This document shows, piece after piece, positions 23,584-31,743 of a stretch of 47,136 nucleotides of DNA. Numbering within the stretch: the stretch's first letter is position 1; each line of letters opens with the position of its first letter. The translations under genes were made by a program, and so were the position numbers. The notes under the pieces were generated by a model, which had not been told where the DNA came from, did no database searches, and saw nothing but the letters and a program-made list of their open reading frames with translations. The stretch comes from SIG452 sp045656345 (GTDB lineage: Bacteria; Bacillota; Clostridia; UMGS1840), in assembly GCA_045656345.1 (NCBI GenBank), contig JAZOQZ010000089.1, positions 1 through 47,136 of the forward strand, read 5' to 3'.

Positions 23584-24193
23584 TATCTACGCCTGCCTTT
23601 TTTTACTGTTAGTTTATCGTTTTCCTTTTTTTCACGTGCCGTTTGCACTTGAATTGACGCAATCACAAAAGCCTTTTCGTATTTGTCCATATTGGCATAT
23701 TCGCTAGGCTTCCACCGAAACTTGTGAAGACAATAATGAGCATAATTGAACTCAGCATCGTCTTCGTTTATTAGTTTTTTACTTCTTCAACCAATTCATC
23801 CATAGATTCGCCAAAGCCGTTGATTTCACTGATTTTATTAGATAAAACAGAATATTCACCAACGTTCAACATCTTTTTCAAGACTTGTTCTGCACCCATA
23901 ACCCCGTATGAATCTTGCAGGCCTTTGTCGTTCAGATTTGGAAATACGATACTTGCAACCATCATTTTAATTGCCAGTGCTTCGTTATCAATTTCCATTG
24001 TGTATTGGTTGCCCTTGACTTTTACACGGCGTGTGCATTCACGTCTGATTTGTTCGCTTTCATCTGCGTTCAATGCACGCAGTTCCCATTCATAAGGTTT
24101 GCCGTTTTCGTCCAAGAATCGTTTAGATAGGGCGAATTTAACGTTGTCCTGTTTGATTGTGTTTTGAGCAAAAAATCCTTTTAAGTCTGCCAT
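23583..24193 (-). CDS. Tail assembly chaperone, long -1 frameshift product
   Basis: Reading the 140-residue chaperone frame, slipping -1 at A AAA AAC (23780-23774), then continuing gives 63 more residues: LINEDDAEFNYAHYCLHKFRWKPSEYANMDKYEKAFV ... KKGRRR, ending at TAA 23585-23583. The open -1 frame fills the whole gap between the chaperone stop and the tape measure start and has no ribosome site of its own. The product is about 203 residues. This matches the two-protein (G/GT-like) chaperone system that coats the tape measure during tail assembly. Confidence 0.85.
23726..23780 (-). promoter_or_regulatory. Programmed -1 frameshift signal
   Basis: The slippery heptamer A AAA AAC (23780-23774) is followed at once by the zero-frame stop TAA. 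After an 8-base spacer there is a stem-loop: GAAGAC (23765-23760) with GTCTTC (23731-23726), and inside it TGAG with CTCA, and a 10-base loop. Heptamer, spacer and stem are all in the usual range for -1 frameshifting. Confidence 0.85.
23771..24193 (-). CDS. Tail assembly chaperone, short form (XkdN-like)
   Basis: A 140-residue protein between the tail tube and the tape measure. It reads MADLKGFFAQNTIKQDNVKFALSKRFLDENGKPYEWELRAL ... KMLNVGEYSVLSNKISEINGF, the XkdN/phage tail assembly chaperone pattern. The zero frame ends at TAA 23773-23771, directly on the slippery heptamer. Binding the tape measure before tube polymerisation is the known role of this group. Confidence 0.85.
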   Translation of the reverse strand: MADLKGFFAQNTIKQDNVKFALSKRFLDENGKPYEWELRALNADESEQIRRECTRRVKVKGNQYTMEIDNEALAIKMMVASIVFPNLNDKGLQDSYGVMGAEQVLKKMLNVGEYSVLSNKISEINGFGESMDELVEEVKN

Positions 24194-24221
24194 AATTTTA
24201 TCCTTTCTTTTTTATGGTTTA

Positions 24222-24692
24222 TTACATACCTGCCAATTTAGCAAATTGTTCAGGCATTTCAAAGTCTTCAAATGTGAAGTTGATTTCTTCGTCCAAGTAA
24301 TCCGCATCTGCATCAAACTTAGCCAAAATACCGCCATCCAAATTACAATCTTTCAAGATAACAGTCTGACGACCAACAGATGATGTTGGGTCTTCGTTAG
24401 TTACTTGAATGTCAAAGTAAATGTCCTGGCCTGTATTTTTGAAATCTAACAACAATTTACGAAACAAAGATGTGTTGTAATGAATCGTTGCCGAACCAGT
24501 ACCTGTCCACCCTGTTGACTTGTTGCCTTTACCCGTTTTGCCCAAAATAGGCACTTCGGTCTTGTTCTTTTCAATAGACGCTTCCAAGTTCACAACTTGC
24601 ATTAAGTGCAAGCGTTCACCATTAATCGTTACCCAGCATTCCGCCAGTTTTCCCGATATTGCGTCTTTTGCGTGCATAACTTGATTTGCCAT
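24222..24692 (-). CDS. Tail tube protein (XkdM-like)
   Basis: A 156-residue protein of the XkdM/DUF2001 tube type: MHAKDAISGKLAECWVTINGERLHLMQVVNLEASIEKNKTEVPILGKTGKGNKSTGWTGTGSATIHY ... DYLDEEINFTFEDFEMPEQF. It polymerises as the inner tube of the contractile tail. It lies right after the sheath gene, as expected. Confidence 0.9.
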   Translation of the reverse strand: MANQVMHAKDAISGKLAECWVTINGERLHLMQVVNLEASIEKNKTEVPILGKTGKGNKSTGWTGTGSATIHYNTSLFRKLLLDFKNTGQDIYFDIQVTNEDPTSSVGRQTVILKDCNLDGGILAKFDADADYLDEEINFTFEDFEMPEQFAKLAGM

Positions 24693-24705
24693 ATCTTAGT
24701 CCTCC

Positions 24706-26013
24706 TTATTTCACAACAACGGTCATATACAGTTTTTCCATCGCACAAGTCGGGAATACTGCGTCACTAACCGCAACTGCTGTCTTATCCGCTTCAACCG
24801 CTTCAACTTTAACTTCTTCTGGGTCAAAGTCTTGAATCGCACGGATTGTTTGCAGTTGTTTATGATGTGTGACAATGTCATTCCAGAACGACACACGACC
24901 TGATGCGTCATTTTGTACATTACCCAAGTATTTTTTGTTAAATACCGCTGCAATGTCATTTGCAATCTGGTCTAATACACGAACAACCTGATTCTTTGAG
25001 AAATCACCGCTTTTTTCGTCTGTGACTGTCACAAATGTGTTAATGTCGGACAACAAACGAACTTCATCTTCCACTTGGTGGAACATCAATTTACCGTCTT
25101 TAATGCCCGCTTCCAATTCAGACTGTTTGTAATCAACGTCAACTTCATATTCGCCACTGTATACTTTGTTTGTGCAAGATTTGTTGACAGCACAACCTGC
25201 TTCAATACCTGCAACATAATATACCAAGGACTGTTCTTCGCCGTCTTTAACAGCATTTTCAACAGAAATAACACCTTCATAATCGGCATCGTGTTTTTTA
25301 TAAACAACAACTTGGAATTTAGAACCGACTTGATCACGCATACGTTTTGTATATGCAATGTACAAGGATTTAACTGTTTCTTCGGTTGATGGGCAACACA
25401 GAACGTTAAACGCATAGGCTTCAAACTTGTCCAATGCTGTCTGATGTTGTGTACCTGTGATTTCAGCACCGTCTGTACCGCCTGACAAGGCTTGTGTTGA
25501 CACTGCCAATTCGCCTTCTTTATTCCAAGTTACGAATGCGTTATCAACCAATTCAGACGCACCCGCAATACCTGTCTGTTCTGCAACCAAAGCAGTACCC
25601 AGATATGTTTTAACGTCAAATTTAGATTCGTCATCAACGTTTGTTGTAACGATATATTGTAAAGCGTTACCACGTGTACCAGCATATACTGCTGTTGCCA
25701 AACCGCCTGTTGCTTTTTCACCGTCTGAATTCAAACGATAGAAATGCACTTTAACAGCGTTTGCAAACACTTCACGCAGATGTTTAATTTCGTCCGCAGT
25801 GTAATCATATCCAAATATAGACAAGGATTCTTTTTGGAAGTCTTCTTGTGTAACAGTGAATACTTTGCCACTTACGCCCCAGGTTGCAACGATTGGCATT
25901 GCAACTACGCCACGGTCACTCAAATTTGCCGAAGCGCGGGCTGCGCTGACAAAGTTTATATATGACCCAGGCAACACTTTGTTCATAGTTGTAAAAGTTC
26001 CGCCACCTAGCAT
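24706..26013 (-). CDS. Tail sheath protein (XkdK-like)
   Basis: A 435-residue sheath protein: GTFTTMNKVLPGSYINFVSAARASANLSDRGVVAMPIVATWG at the start and SDINTFVTVTDEKSGDFSKNQVVRVLDQIANDIAAVFNKKYLGNVQNDASGRVSFWNDIV near the end match the PBSX/phage sheath domains. The sheath contracts to drive the tube into the cell, so the virion is a myovirus morphotype. AGTGAGG precedes the ATG. Confidence 0.92.
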   Translation of the reverse strand: MLGGGTFTTMNKVLPGSYINFVSAARASANLSDRGVVAMPIVATWGVSGKVFTVTQEDFQKESLSIFGYDYTADEIKHLREVFANAVKVHFYRLNSDGEKATGGLATAVYAGTRGNALQYIVTTNVDDESKFDVKTYLGTALVAEQTGIAGASELVDNAFVTWNKEGELAVSTQALSGGTDGAEITGTQHQTALDKFEAYAFNVLCCPSTEETVKSLYIAYTKRMRDQVGSKFQVVVYKKHDADYEGVISVENAVKDGEEQSLVYYVAGIEAGCAVNKSCTNKVYSGEYEVDVDYKQSELEAGIKDGKLMFHQVEDEVRLLSDINTFVTVTDEKSGDFSKNQVVRVLDQIANDIAAVFNKKYLGNVQNDASGRVSFWNDIVTHHKQLQTIRAIQDFDPEEVKVEAVEADKTAVAVSDAVFPTCAMEKLYMTVVVK

Positions 26014-26017
26014 ATTT

Positions 26018-26173
26018 TTACCTCACTTCTTTTTTAAGAAATTTGTTAATAATAGATTCAACTTCCTTGACGGTGTATTGAACCCCCTCTTTTAGCAAAG
26101 CGGACAATAAATCAACACGTGTGCTGAATATCTTCGCCTTAACTAACTGCTCTTTTGAAAATTTTTTAGCCAT
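26018..26173 (-). CDS. Small PBSX-type tail gene, 51 residues
   Basis: An ORF of 51 residues from the ATG at 26173 (AAAGGGGGAA upstream): MAKKFSKEQLVKAKIFSTRV, then DLLSALLKEGVQYTVKEVESIINKFLKKEV. Short proteins of this pattern occur just before the sheath gene in PBSX-like phages, and their role is unknown. It overlaps the tail terminator gene by 8 bases. Confidence 0.7.
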   Translation of the reverse strand: MAKKFSKEQLVKAKIFSTRVDLLSALLKEGVQYTVKEVESIINKFLKKEVR

Positions 26174-26597
26174 TTTCAATTCCCCCTTTGATTGTCAACG
26201 TTTCCATTTTTTCCAACGGCTCAACAATGCGTTTCACAATCGGATTATATGTCACGAAAAAGTGCAAAACACCGTCAACAATTTCATAATTCATTTTAAT
26301 CATATGGTAAATATTGTCAACGAAATTTATAGTGTCTAAACAAACCATTAGTCTTTCTGCGACATCCAGACATTCGCTTTTTGTGTTTATTTTGTCCTTG
26401 GCCCAGTAATGCACATTAAAGGCGTATAATCTTTTATAACGATTGCCCACGATTTGTTCGTTAATCGTTTCCAAATGCACTATTGAAAAGGCTGGTTCTT
26501 TTAACCCTTGTTCGATGTTTTCGGTATAGATAGCATAATCAGCCCCGAATTCGGATCTAATTGATTTTGCGATTGATTTAATAATGTCCTGTATCAT
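26166..26597 (-). CDS. Tail terminator-like protein (DUF6838 type)
   Basis: A 143-residue protein: MIQDIIKSIAKSIRSEFGADYAIYTENIEQGLKEPAFSIVHLE ... YKRLYAFNVHYWAKDK ... ECLDVAERL. This matches the tail terminator/neck proteins found between the gp10-like protein and the sheath in PBSX-type phages. It caps the tail when the tape-measure length is reached. Four-base overlap with its upstream gene. Confidence 0.75.
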   Translation of the reverse strand: MIQDIIKSIAKSIRSEFGADYAIYTENIEQGLKEPAFSIVHLETINEQIVGNRYKRLYAFNVHYWAKDKINTKSECLDVAERLMVCLDTINFVDNIYHMIKMNYEIVDGVLHFFVTYNPIVKRIVEPLEKMETLTIKGGIENG

Positions 26598-27013
26598 TTC
26601 AATTTCTCCTGTAAAAACTGTACCAACTTTCGTTCAATAAGTTTAGGTAAATCTTTTTCAATCTCGATTTCTGACTTCGTCATCATAAAACGTCCTTCAA
26701 CCCAGCCCGCATGATTCCTTGTTCTGTGGCCGTATTCGACGAAAATCCCATATGGGGTGCTATTGCTTATCTGTACTTCATAACCGTCCGCAACTTCTTT
26801 TATTTGCCCAATCCGCCAATTTCTTCTGAGGTTGCCCCCTACACGTCCCGAACCAGCGGGATATTGACCAACGGGTGTACGCTTGACAACTTTGGCATAA
26901 AAGCGTTGTGCTATTTCATTTGTTGCGTCACGAACAAAAGCGTCAAAATCAAACTTCTGCAACTGCTCAATTTGCTTTTGTAATGCTTGTAATTGTTTGT
27001 AGTCCGCACCCAT
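26594..27013 (-). CDS. HK97 gp10-like neck/tail-completion protein
   Basis: A 139-residue protein from the ATG at 27013 (TAATG overlap with the upstream stop; a longer TTG start is possible). It shows the gp10-like pattern EIAQRFYAKVVKRTPVGQYPAGSGRVGGNLRRNWRIG ... STPYGIFVEYGHRTRNHAGWVEGRFMM. It joins head and tail. Confidence 0.85.
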   Translation of the reverse strand: MGADYKQLQALQKQIEQLQKFDFDAFVRDATNEIAQRFYAKVVKRTPVGQYPAGSGRVGGNLRRNWRIGQIKEVADGYEVQISNSTPYGIFVEYGHRTRNHAGWVEGRFMMTKSEIEIEKDLPKLIERKLVQFLQEKLK

Positions 27014-27378
27014 TATGCATAACGCTCCCAATTGTTCACATTAATTTGTTGATGATTGATTCCCATACGTGGAATGCCCGAATTTGCTAATATGTACGTC
27101 TTACCATTTTTGACAATAACAATCTTACTGCCTTCTTTAATTTCAAGGTCGGGGGCGCAAAAAACCGTGCCAAGAAAGGATGAAGAACTCGCGGCTCCGT
27201 CCCCCGTTTGTGGAAAACGGCTAAATGACAATTTGCACGGCACGTTTTCGTGAACTAAAACTTCTTGCTGGCTGGTTATGCCAGTCAATTCGTCTGCAAC
27301 GTGTTGAAATTCATATACGTTGCAGGTGTCAATATATAAACTTTCGATAAACTTTTTTGCCAATCCAAGTTCAATCAT
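27013..27378 (-). CDS. Head-tail connector protein
   Basis: A 121-residue protein, probably a head closure/stopper: LYIDTCNVYEFQHVADELTGITSQQEVLVHENVPCKLSFSRF ... GSKIVIVKNGKTYILANSG. The beta-rich pattern and its position between a connector and the gp10-like gene support this. A GIY-YIG endonuclease gene separates it from the first connector and overlaps its start by 8 bases. Confidence 0.75.
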   Translation of the reverse strand: MIELGLAKKFIESLYIDTCNVYEFQHVADELTGITSQQEVLVHENVPCKLSFSRFPQTGDGAASSSSFLGTVFCAPDLEIKEGSKIVIVKNGKTYILANSGIPRMGINHQQINVNNWERYA

Positions 27379-28153
27379 CTACATACCTCCAATGATAACC
27401 CGCTGCGGTTTTTCGTTTACCCTTCAAACAAGCATTTATTTGTTGATTTAAAACCCCGTATTTATCGGCGGCTTGTTTTCCACACCCGAACACTTCACCC
27501 GTTTCAACGCACACAACTGCACGAGCCATAGGGTGGTTTGCACCTTGATATAATTCTTTGTGGTTTTTAGTCCAATCTGCCAAACGCGTATTACCTTTCA
27601 TAAAATCACTGTGTTTTTTGCGTCGTTCTTCCGACATCGGGATTCCTTTGTTCCACGCTTTGCGCCCTTTAAATATCATTCTTAGTTTTCGTCTAGTTTC
27701 TTCTGATAACACTTTCCCTTTTGCACTATCACTCATTTTTTTACGAGTGATGTCTGAAACAATATGACCTTTTCGTGAACAGCTCATTTTTATGCGAGTT
27801 TCTTCTGAAAGAGTTTGACCTTTATGAGATTCACTCATTCGGCGTCTAGTTTCTTCACTATACGACTTTTTACTTTCGCCACCAGATGTTAAATTATATC
27901 CTTTATCACGATTCATAGAATCATAGAATTTAATCCAATAAATCTCTTTCGCGTCTAGTTCTTCACGTGTACAAGCGGTATCAATCTGCTCAACAGTAAA
28001 GTTCTCACGACCGTGTTTTAATATTGCGCGTTTTAAAAGCGGACAACCCTTGGATTTGCTGCAATGGCACTGCCACCGCCAACGCAAACTTTTAGTTGTC
28101 TGCCCAATATAAACTTTGCCATTAATACGATTGGTAATTTTATAGATTATCAT
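27371..28153 (-). CDS. GIY-YIG homing endonuclease with NUMOD3 repeats
   Basis: A 260-residue free-standing homing endonuclease. It has GIY-YIG catalytic residues (IIYKITNRINGKVYIGQTT, KSLRWRWQCH, Glu in ELDAKEIYWIKFYDSMNRDKGYNLTSGG). There are about four NUMOD3 DNA-binding repeats (SEETRRRMSESHKGQTLSEE-type), then a C-terminal module, AVVCVETGEVFGCGKQAADKYG, shared with the HNH gene at 30741. It sits inside the head-tail connector genes, a typical homing position, and probably cuts related phages lacking it. Confidence 0.9.
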   Translation of the reverse strand: MIIYKITNRINGKVYIGQTTKSLRWRWQCHCSKSKGCPLLKRAILKHGRENFTVEQIDTACTREELDAKEIYWIKFYDSMNRDKGYNLTSGGESKKSYSEETRRRMSESHKGQTLSEETRIKMSCSRKGHIVSDITRKKMSDSAKGKVLSEETRRKLRMIFKGRKAWNKGIPMSEERRKKHSDFMKGNTRLADWTKNHKELYQGANHPMARAVVCVETGEVFGCGKQAADKYGVLNQQINACLKGKRKTAAGYHWRYVDD

Positions 28154-28160
28154 TATAACC

Positions 28161-28535
28161 TCACCAACATAACCGTCTATATTTGATTAAACAATCATCG
28201 TGACCGTTTGTTAAATTGTTTATGTAATTGCTAAAAATAGTTTCTGCATCAACACTGCTTGCAAATTCAACATCAGTGTCGCCATCTCTGATTTTTTTAA
28301 CAACACCTTCAATCTGTCCGCTTGTCAACTGCCCTGACGCTTTCTTTTGTGCCAAGAACTCGCCACAAACAGAATCAACAACAACGTTTTCCAAATCGGC
28401 AGGTATCTCATTGATATTACAGAAATTTTTAATGTGATTTTCAACTTTATTTAATACAAATTGCAAAGCAAAAATATCATTGTCACTTGCTTCATATCCT
28501 AACGACTGTAATCTTGATTTAATTGTTTCAATCAT
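28161..28535 (-). CDS. Head-tail connector (adaptor) protein
   Basis: A 124-residue helical protein (MIETIKSRLQSLGYEASDNDIFALQFVLNKVENHIKNFCNINEIPADLENVVVDSVCGEFLAQKK). This is the typical gp6-like/YqbG connector pattern placed immediately after the major capsid gene. It forms the ring under the portal. GGGAG lies upstream of the ATG. Confidence 0.85.
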   Translation of the reverse strand: MIETIKSRLQSLGYEASDNDIFALQFVLNKVENHIKNFCNINEIPADLENVVVDSVCGEFLAQKKASGQLTSGQIEGVVKKIRDGDTDVEFASSVDAETIFSNYINNLTNGHDDCLIKYRRLCW

Positions 28536-28588
28536 ATTTTTACTCCCTTTTTATATAAGACAACACGTCTCATATACTACGACAGGGC

Positions 28589-28612
28589 AGGGGTAAAAAT
28601 ACCCCCACCCCT
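28589..28612. other. Hairpin after the major capsid gene
   Basis: GGGGTA-AAAA-TACCCC (28590-28605), with an alternative outer pairing AGGGGT (28589-28594) with ACCCCT (28607-28612). No T-run follows in the direction of transcription, so it is probably not a terminator. It may stabilise or process capsid mRNA. Confidence 0.5.
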
Positions 28613-28618
28613 ATTTTA

Positions 28619-29686
28619 TTAACCACGTGAAATAATACGAGCAATTGCAATTGCTTTGTGGTCAATGTATGTACGACCCGCACCATTTCCACCATCGTGA
28701 ATCAGTGTCCAGTTTGCACCATTTGCAAATTCTTCATTTGTTGGTGACAAGCTAGCCTGTGATGCTTTGGTGTAAGAAATGCCGTATGGAGCAAAAACTT
28801 TACGATGACGGGTATACAATGTATCCTGACCGCCGTTAGTTTTTGGATCACGTGCCATTTCGTATGGTACTTTTGCACCCAAGTTTTCATAGAAGAACGC
28901 ACCATCACCCAATACGTATGTTGTGTATTTTGTGTATGCACCTTCGCCTTCGCCTGCTTCTTCTGTTGGCATAGAATCGTCAATCAGAACTGCACGACCG
29001 TTCCAAGTAGCCAATGCTAAATCACGTTGGATACCGTCTTTATCTGTGTATGTCATATATTTCAACAAACGCAGATTTTCCAAGTTTGTAGCAACCTGAG
29101 AGTGCATAATTGCGATAGAGAACTTGCCTTTGTTCTGACCACAAGCCTTTTGGATTGTGTTGTTCAAAGTTGTTGCACCAACCAAGCCTGCTTCGCCTTC
29201 TGCTGCTGAAACGTCATTTGTGTGACCTTCAACGAATTTCAAGTTGTTTGCACCAGTCATAGCAAAGATACCTTTCAAGATAGACAATAAAGTATCTTGA
29301 TCTTCTGCTTCCCAGTATTCAGAAACTTGTTTTGCAACGTTAGACATAAAGTCAGCACCGCCTGTAATATCAAAAGAGAAATCTTTTTCTGTCCAGGCTT
29401 TTGCACGACCGAACGATACAACAGACTGTTCAAATGTCTTTGTTGATGTTGCGTCAATGTCGGTTACACCGTCATAGTTTACAGGTGCACCGTCCAAGTT
29501 CCCATAGATTGGGAATGTTGCATAACCTGTGCCTGTCTGACTTGACAACACACTGCGGATTTCCTGATTTGGTTTCAATGCACGAGATTTTAACAATTCG
29601 TTACGTTTCAGATTTGGGATACGAGATGTATATGCACCAAATGCTTCTGGATTAAAGCTTTTAGCATCAAATTTTGTACCAGCCAT
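28619..29686 (-). CDS. Major capsid protein
   Basis: A 355-residue protein following the scaffold gene. It shows features of PBSX-type HK97-fold capsid proteins: KFDAKSFNPEAFGAYTSRIPNLKRNELLKSRALKPNQEIR, ATFPIYGNLDGAPVNYDG, KTFEQSVVSFGRAKAWTEKDFS, AEDQDTLLSILKGIF and a C-terminal RKVFAPYGISYT. It forms the icosahedral shell. Confidence 0.88.
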   Translation of the reverse strand: MAGTKFDAKSFNPEAFGAYTSRIPNLKRNELLKSRALKPNQEIRSVLSSQTGTGYATFPIYGNLDGAPVNYDGVTDIDATSTKTFEQSVVSFGRAKAWTEKDFSFDITGGADFMSNVAKQVSEYWEAEDQDTLLSILKGIFAMTGANNLKFVEGHTNDVSAAEGEAGLVGATTLNNTIQKACGQNKGKFSIAIMHSQVATNLENLRLLKYMTYTDKDGIQRDLALATWNGRAVLIDDSMPTEEAGEGEGAYTKYTTYVLGDGAFFYENLGAKVPYEMARDPKTNGGQDTLYTRHRKVFAPYGISYTKASQASLSPTNEEFANGANWTLIHDGGNGAGRTYIDHKAIAIARIISRG

Positions 29687-29702
29687 AATTTAACTCCTTA
29701 TA

Positions 29703-30269
29703 TTATATTTTTGCGTCGGGATTTGCTTCTAAATATTCGCATAACTCGGCGTAATTCATTTGTTCAATCGGTTTATTATTAGGTTCGCCACCATCTTTTG
29801 GTGTTGCACCTTTAATTGATGGTTTTTGAGCCGTTTCAAATAAATATGAATCGCTTTCTTGCAGTTTTTTAATCTGGTCGTCTAAACCTTTAATTTTACC
29901 GTCAACCAGTTTTGCGTCCGCTAAATCTAACAGACTTTTAACTGCCTTAATGTTTTTTGCTTTTGAATTTACAAGAGCCAATTCAACAGCACTGTCAACT
30001 TTTGCTTGTTCAAAATCCGCAGCCTGTTTTTTGTTTGTTTCTTGCAATTCTTGAATCTTTGCTTTCAGACTTTCGGCATCATCAGAACCTTTTGCCAGTT
30101 CGTCAATTTTGGAATCTTTTTCTTTGATTTGCGTTTCCAGCAATTCAATTTTATCTTCCAAGTCTTTTTTAGCCGCTTTTGCGTTTTCAATGTCTTTGCC
30201 GTTTTCAGCCATAACCTTGTCAATCGCTTCGTCTGCTAGTCCTAATTCTTTCAAAAAATCGCGTTTCAT
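29703..30269 (-). CDS. Scaffold protein (phage GP20 type)
   Basis: A 188-residue acidic coiled-coil protein from the ATG at 30269 (GGAGG upstream). It opens MKRDFLKELGLADEAIDKVMAENGKDIE, has a long heptad region (LEDKIELLETQIKEKDSKIDELAKGSDD) and the KNIKAVKSLLDLADAKL segment of the GP20 family. It guides capsid assembly and leaves the mature head. Directly upstream of the major capsid gene. Confidence 0.9.
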   Translation of the reverse strand: MKRDFLKELGLADEAIDKVMAENGKDIENAKAAKKDLEDKIELLETQIKEKDSKIDELAKGSDDAESLKAKIQELQETNKKQAADFEQAKVDSAVELALVNSKAKNIKAVKSLLDLADAKLVDGKIKGLDDQIKKLQESDSYLFETAQKPSIKGATPKDGGEPNNKPIEQMNYAELCEYLEANPDAKI

Positions 30270-30364
30270 TTTATTTCCTCCTTGCATTTACGCTTTTTTA
30301 CGTGGGTATCGTCCACATTCTGCGAACCTATTTTACGACTGGTTCTAGTCTTTACTTCTACTAT

Positions 30365-30380
30365 ATACCCTACGGGGTAT
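30365..30380. repeat. ATACCC-TACG-GGGTAT palindrome
   Basis: A 6-bp perfect inverted repeat with a 4-base centre directly after the spanin-like gene's stop codon. The same palindrome with another centre lies at 37407-37422. Confidence 0.5.
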
Positions 30381-30721
30381 TATGTAAACAGTTTTTTTAA
30401 TGAAAAACCTAGTGCTATCAACAATATAACAATCACATACACCAGTTTTTCGTTTGTTTCGTCTTTTAACTCTAATTCAGTTTTATAAACGGTTTCAATG
30501 TTTGCTAATTCTTCTCTATGTATCATCAAACGGTCGTTTAAAACACGTATAATCGCCTGTACACCGTCTGTTTTACATTCTGGGGTAAGTGTATTGTCCA
30601 GACGTTTAATCTCTTCCTGCGTTGATTGTATTGACTGCTGTGCGGTATCTACTAACGCAGATACAGGGCTTTGTGTCGCACAACCTGTTAAAAGTAATAG
30701 TAATAAACAAATTCTAATCAT
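30380..30721 (-). CDS. Lipoprotein with C-terminal membrane anchor, candidate one-protein spanin
   Basis: A 113-residue protein starting at the ATG at 30721 (AAGGAACGG upstream). It has a lipoprotein signal with lipobox LLTGC (Cys14), an alpha-helical middle (VDTAQQSIQSTQEEIKRLDNTL ... HREELANIETVYKTELELKD) and a C-terminal hydrophobic span (YVIVILLIALGFSL) with a KKLFT cytoplasmic end. Outer-membrane lipid anchor plus inner-membrane span in one chain is the layout of u-spanins (T1 gp11 type), which fuse the two membranes in the last lysis step. Such a protein only makes sense in a diderm host. Confidence 0.7.
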   Translation of the reverse strand: MIRICLLLLLLTGCATQSPVSALVDTAQQSIQSTQEEIKRLDNTLTPECKTDGVQAIIRVLNDRLMIHREELANIETVYKTELELKDETNEKLVYVIVILLIALGFSLKKLFT

Positions 30722-30740
30722 CTGCCGTTCCTTTTTTGTT

Positions 30741-31376
30741 CTAAACGCATTCCCAGTGTAATCCATACGCTGTTTTTTGTTTTTTTCCAAACACTCCCTT
30801 TACACCAGACCCGCCGTATTTTCTGTCTGCGTGTCTAATGCACTCAAATACTTCGCCTGTTTCAACACAACGGACTTTCTTTGCACAAGGGTGTTCGCCA
30901 CCACGTTTCTTTTTTGTGCTATTTAACTGTGCTTGCCTAGCCTTTTCTCTTTCTTCTGGTGTCCAATCTTCTGACAATTTCGGTTTATACACCCCTGCCG
31001 CCCAAAGTCTTTTTACTGTCGTTGAAACCCTTTTTCTATATTCTGGGGTTCTATCAAAATCTTTTTTTAAGCCAGTTTTCCAAGCGTGCCTATGATTCAT
31101 TTCGCAAGTACACCATTCAAGATTCTCAACGCAATTGTTATGTTTGTTTCCGTCTTTGTGGTTGATCTGCGGATAATTGTTTGGGTTTGGTATAAATGCT
31201 TGGGCAACAAGACGATGCACGTATCTTCTAAACTGATGGTTTTTAATGGACATCATAACATTCAAATACCCACGCCCATTATTACCAAAACTAAGGATTT
31301 TTCTTGTGCTACAAACTCGCCCTTTATTTGATACCATATATCCTTCGTATTCTGTGTCCTTCCAAATTTCTTTCAT
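30741..31376 (-). CDS. HNH homing endonuclease (NUMOD4-HNH-NUMOD1)
   Basis: A 211-residue free-standing homing endonuclease. NUMOD4 (EIWKDTEYEGYMVSNKGRVCSTRK) is followed by the HNH_3 core (VHRLVAQAFIPNPNNYPQINHKDGNKHNNCVENLEWCTCEMNHRHA). A C-terminal module, KKVRCVETGEVFECIRHADRKYGG ... TAYGLHW, is shared with the GIY-YIG gene at 27371. It lies next to the spanin-like gene. Confidence 0.9.
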   Translation of the reverse strand: MKEIWKDTEYEGYMVSNKGRVCSTRKILSFGNNGRGYLNVMMSIKNHQFRRYVHRLVAQAFIPNPNNYPQINHKDGNKHNNCVENLEWCTCEMNHRHAWKTGLKKDFDRTPEYRKRVSTTVKRLWAAGVYKPKLSEDWTPEEREKARQAQLNSTKKKRGGEHPCAKKVRCVETGEVFECIRHADRKYGGSGVKGVFGKKQKTAYGLHWECV

Positions 31377-31473
31377 AACAATACTCCATTGTTAAACTCA
31401 AAAACTTATTGGCAGGGATTGAGTAGTTCCTTTTCGGTAGCGAACCTAGCCAACATTTGCATATTAGAATAAA

Positions 31474-31743
31474 CTACTTTTGAAGTCCATTTCTTTTTTG
31501 TTCCAAAACTAACCATTGCATATATTCTTGTAATGTTAATGCCCCTTTTTGATGATTGCATTTTTTACAACAGGGGTATAATTGACTTTCGCCCAATTCC
31601 TTTTGTCGTGATTTGGGCGGTTCGTGATCAATAGTAAAATCTTTTTGCTTCGTTATAGGTTTATTACATATATAGCAATAAACAGTTTCGATTTTAATCG
31701 ACGCACGATATAAATCTTTAAACTGTTTTTTACTTATTGTCAT
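31474..31743 (-). CDS. Small HNH endonuclease
   Basis: An 89-residue HNH protein: CYICNKPI and CCKKCNHQKG form the zinc pairs, and FTIDHEPPKSR holds the DH catalytic core. HNH proteins of this size often assist terminase in DNA packaging, but here it lies in the fibre/lysis region about 8 kb from the terminase genes. Its start overlaps the membrane-protein gene by 14 bases. Confidence 0.8.
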   Translation of the reverse strand: MTISKKQFKDLYRASIKIETVYCYICNKPITKQKDFTIDHEPPKSRQKELGESQLYPCCKKCNHQKGALTLQEYMQWLVLEQKRNGLQK

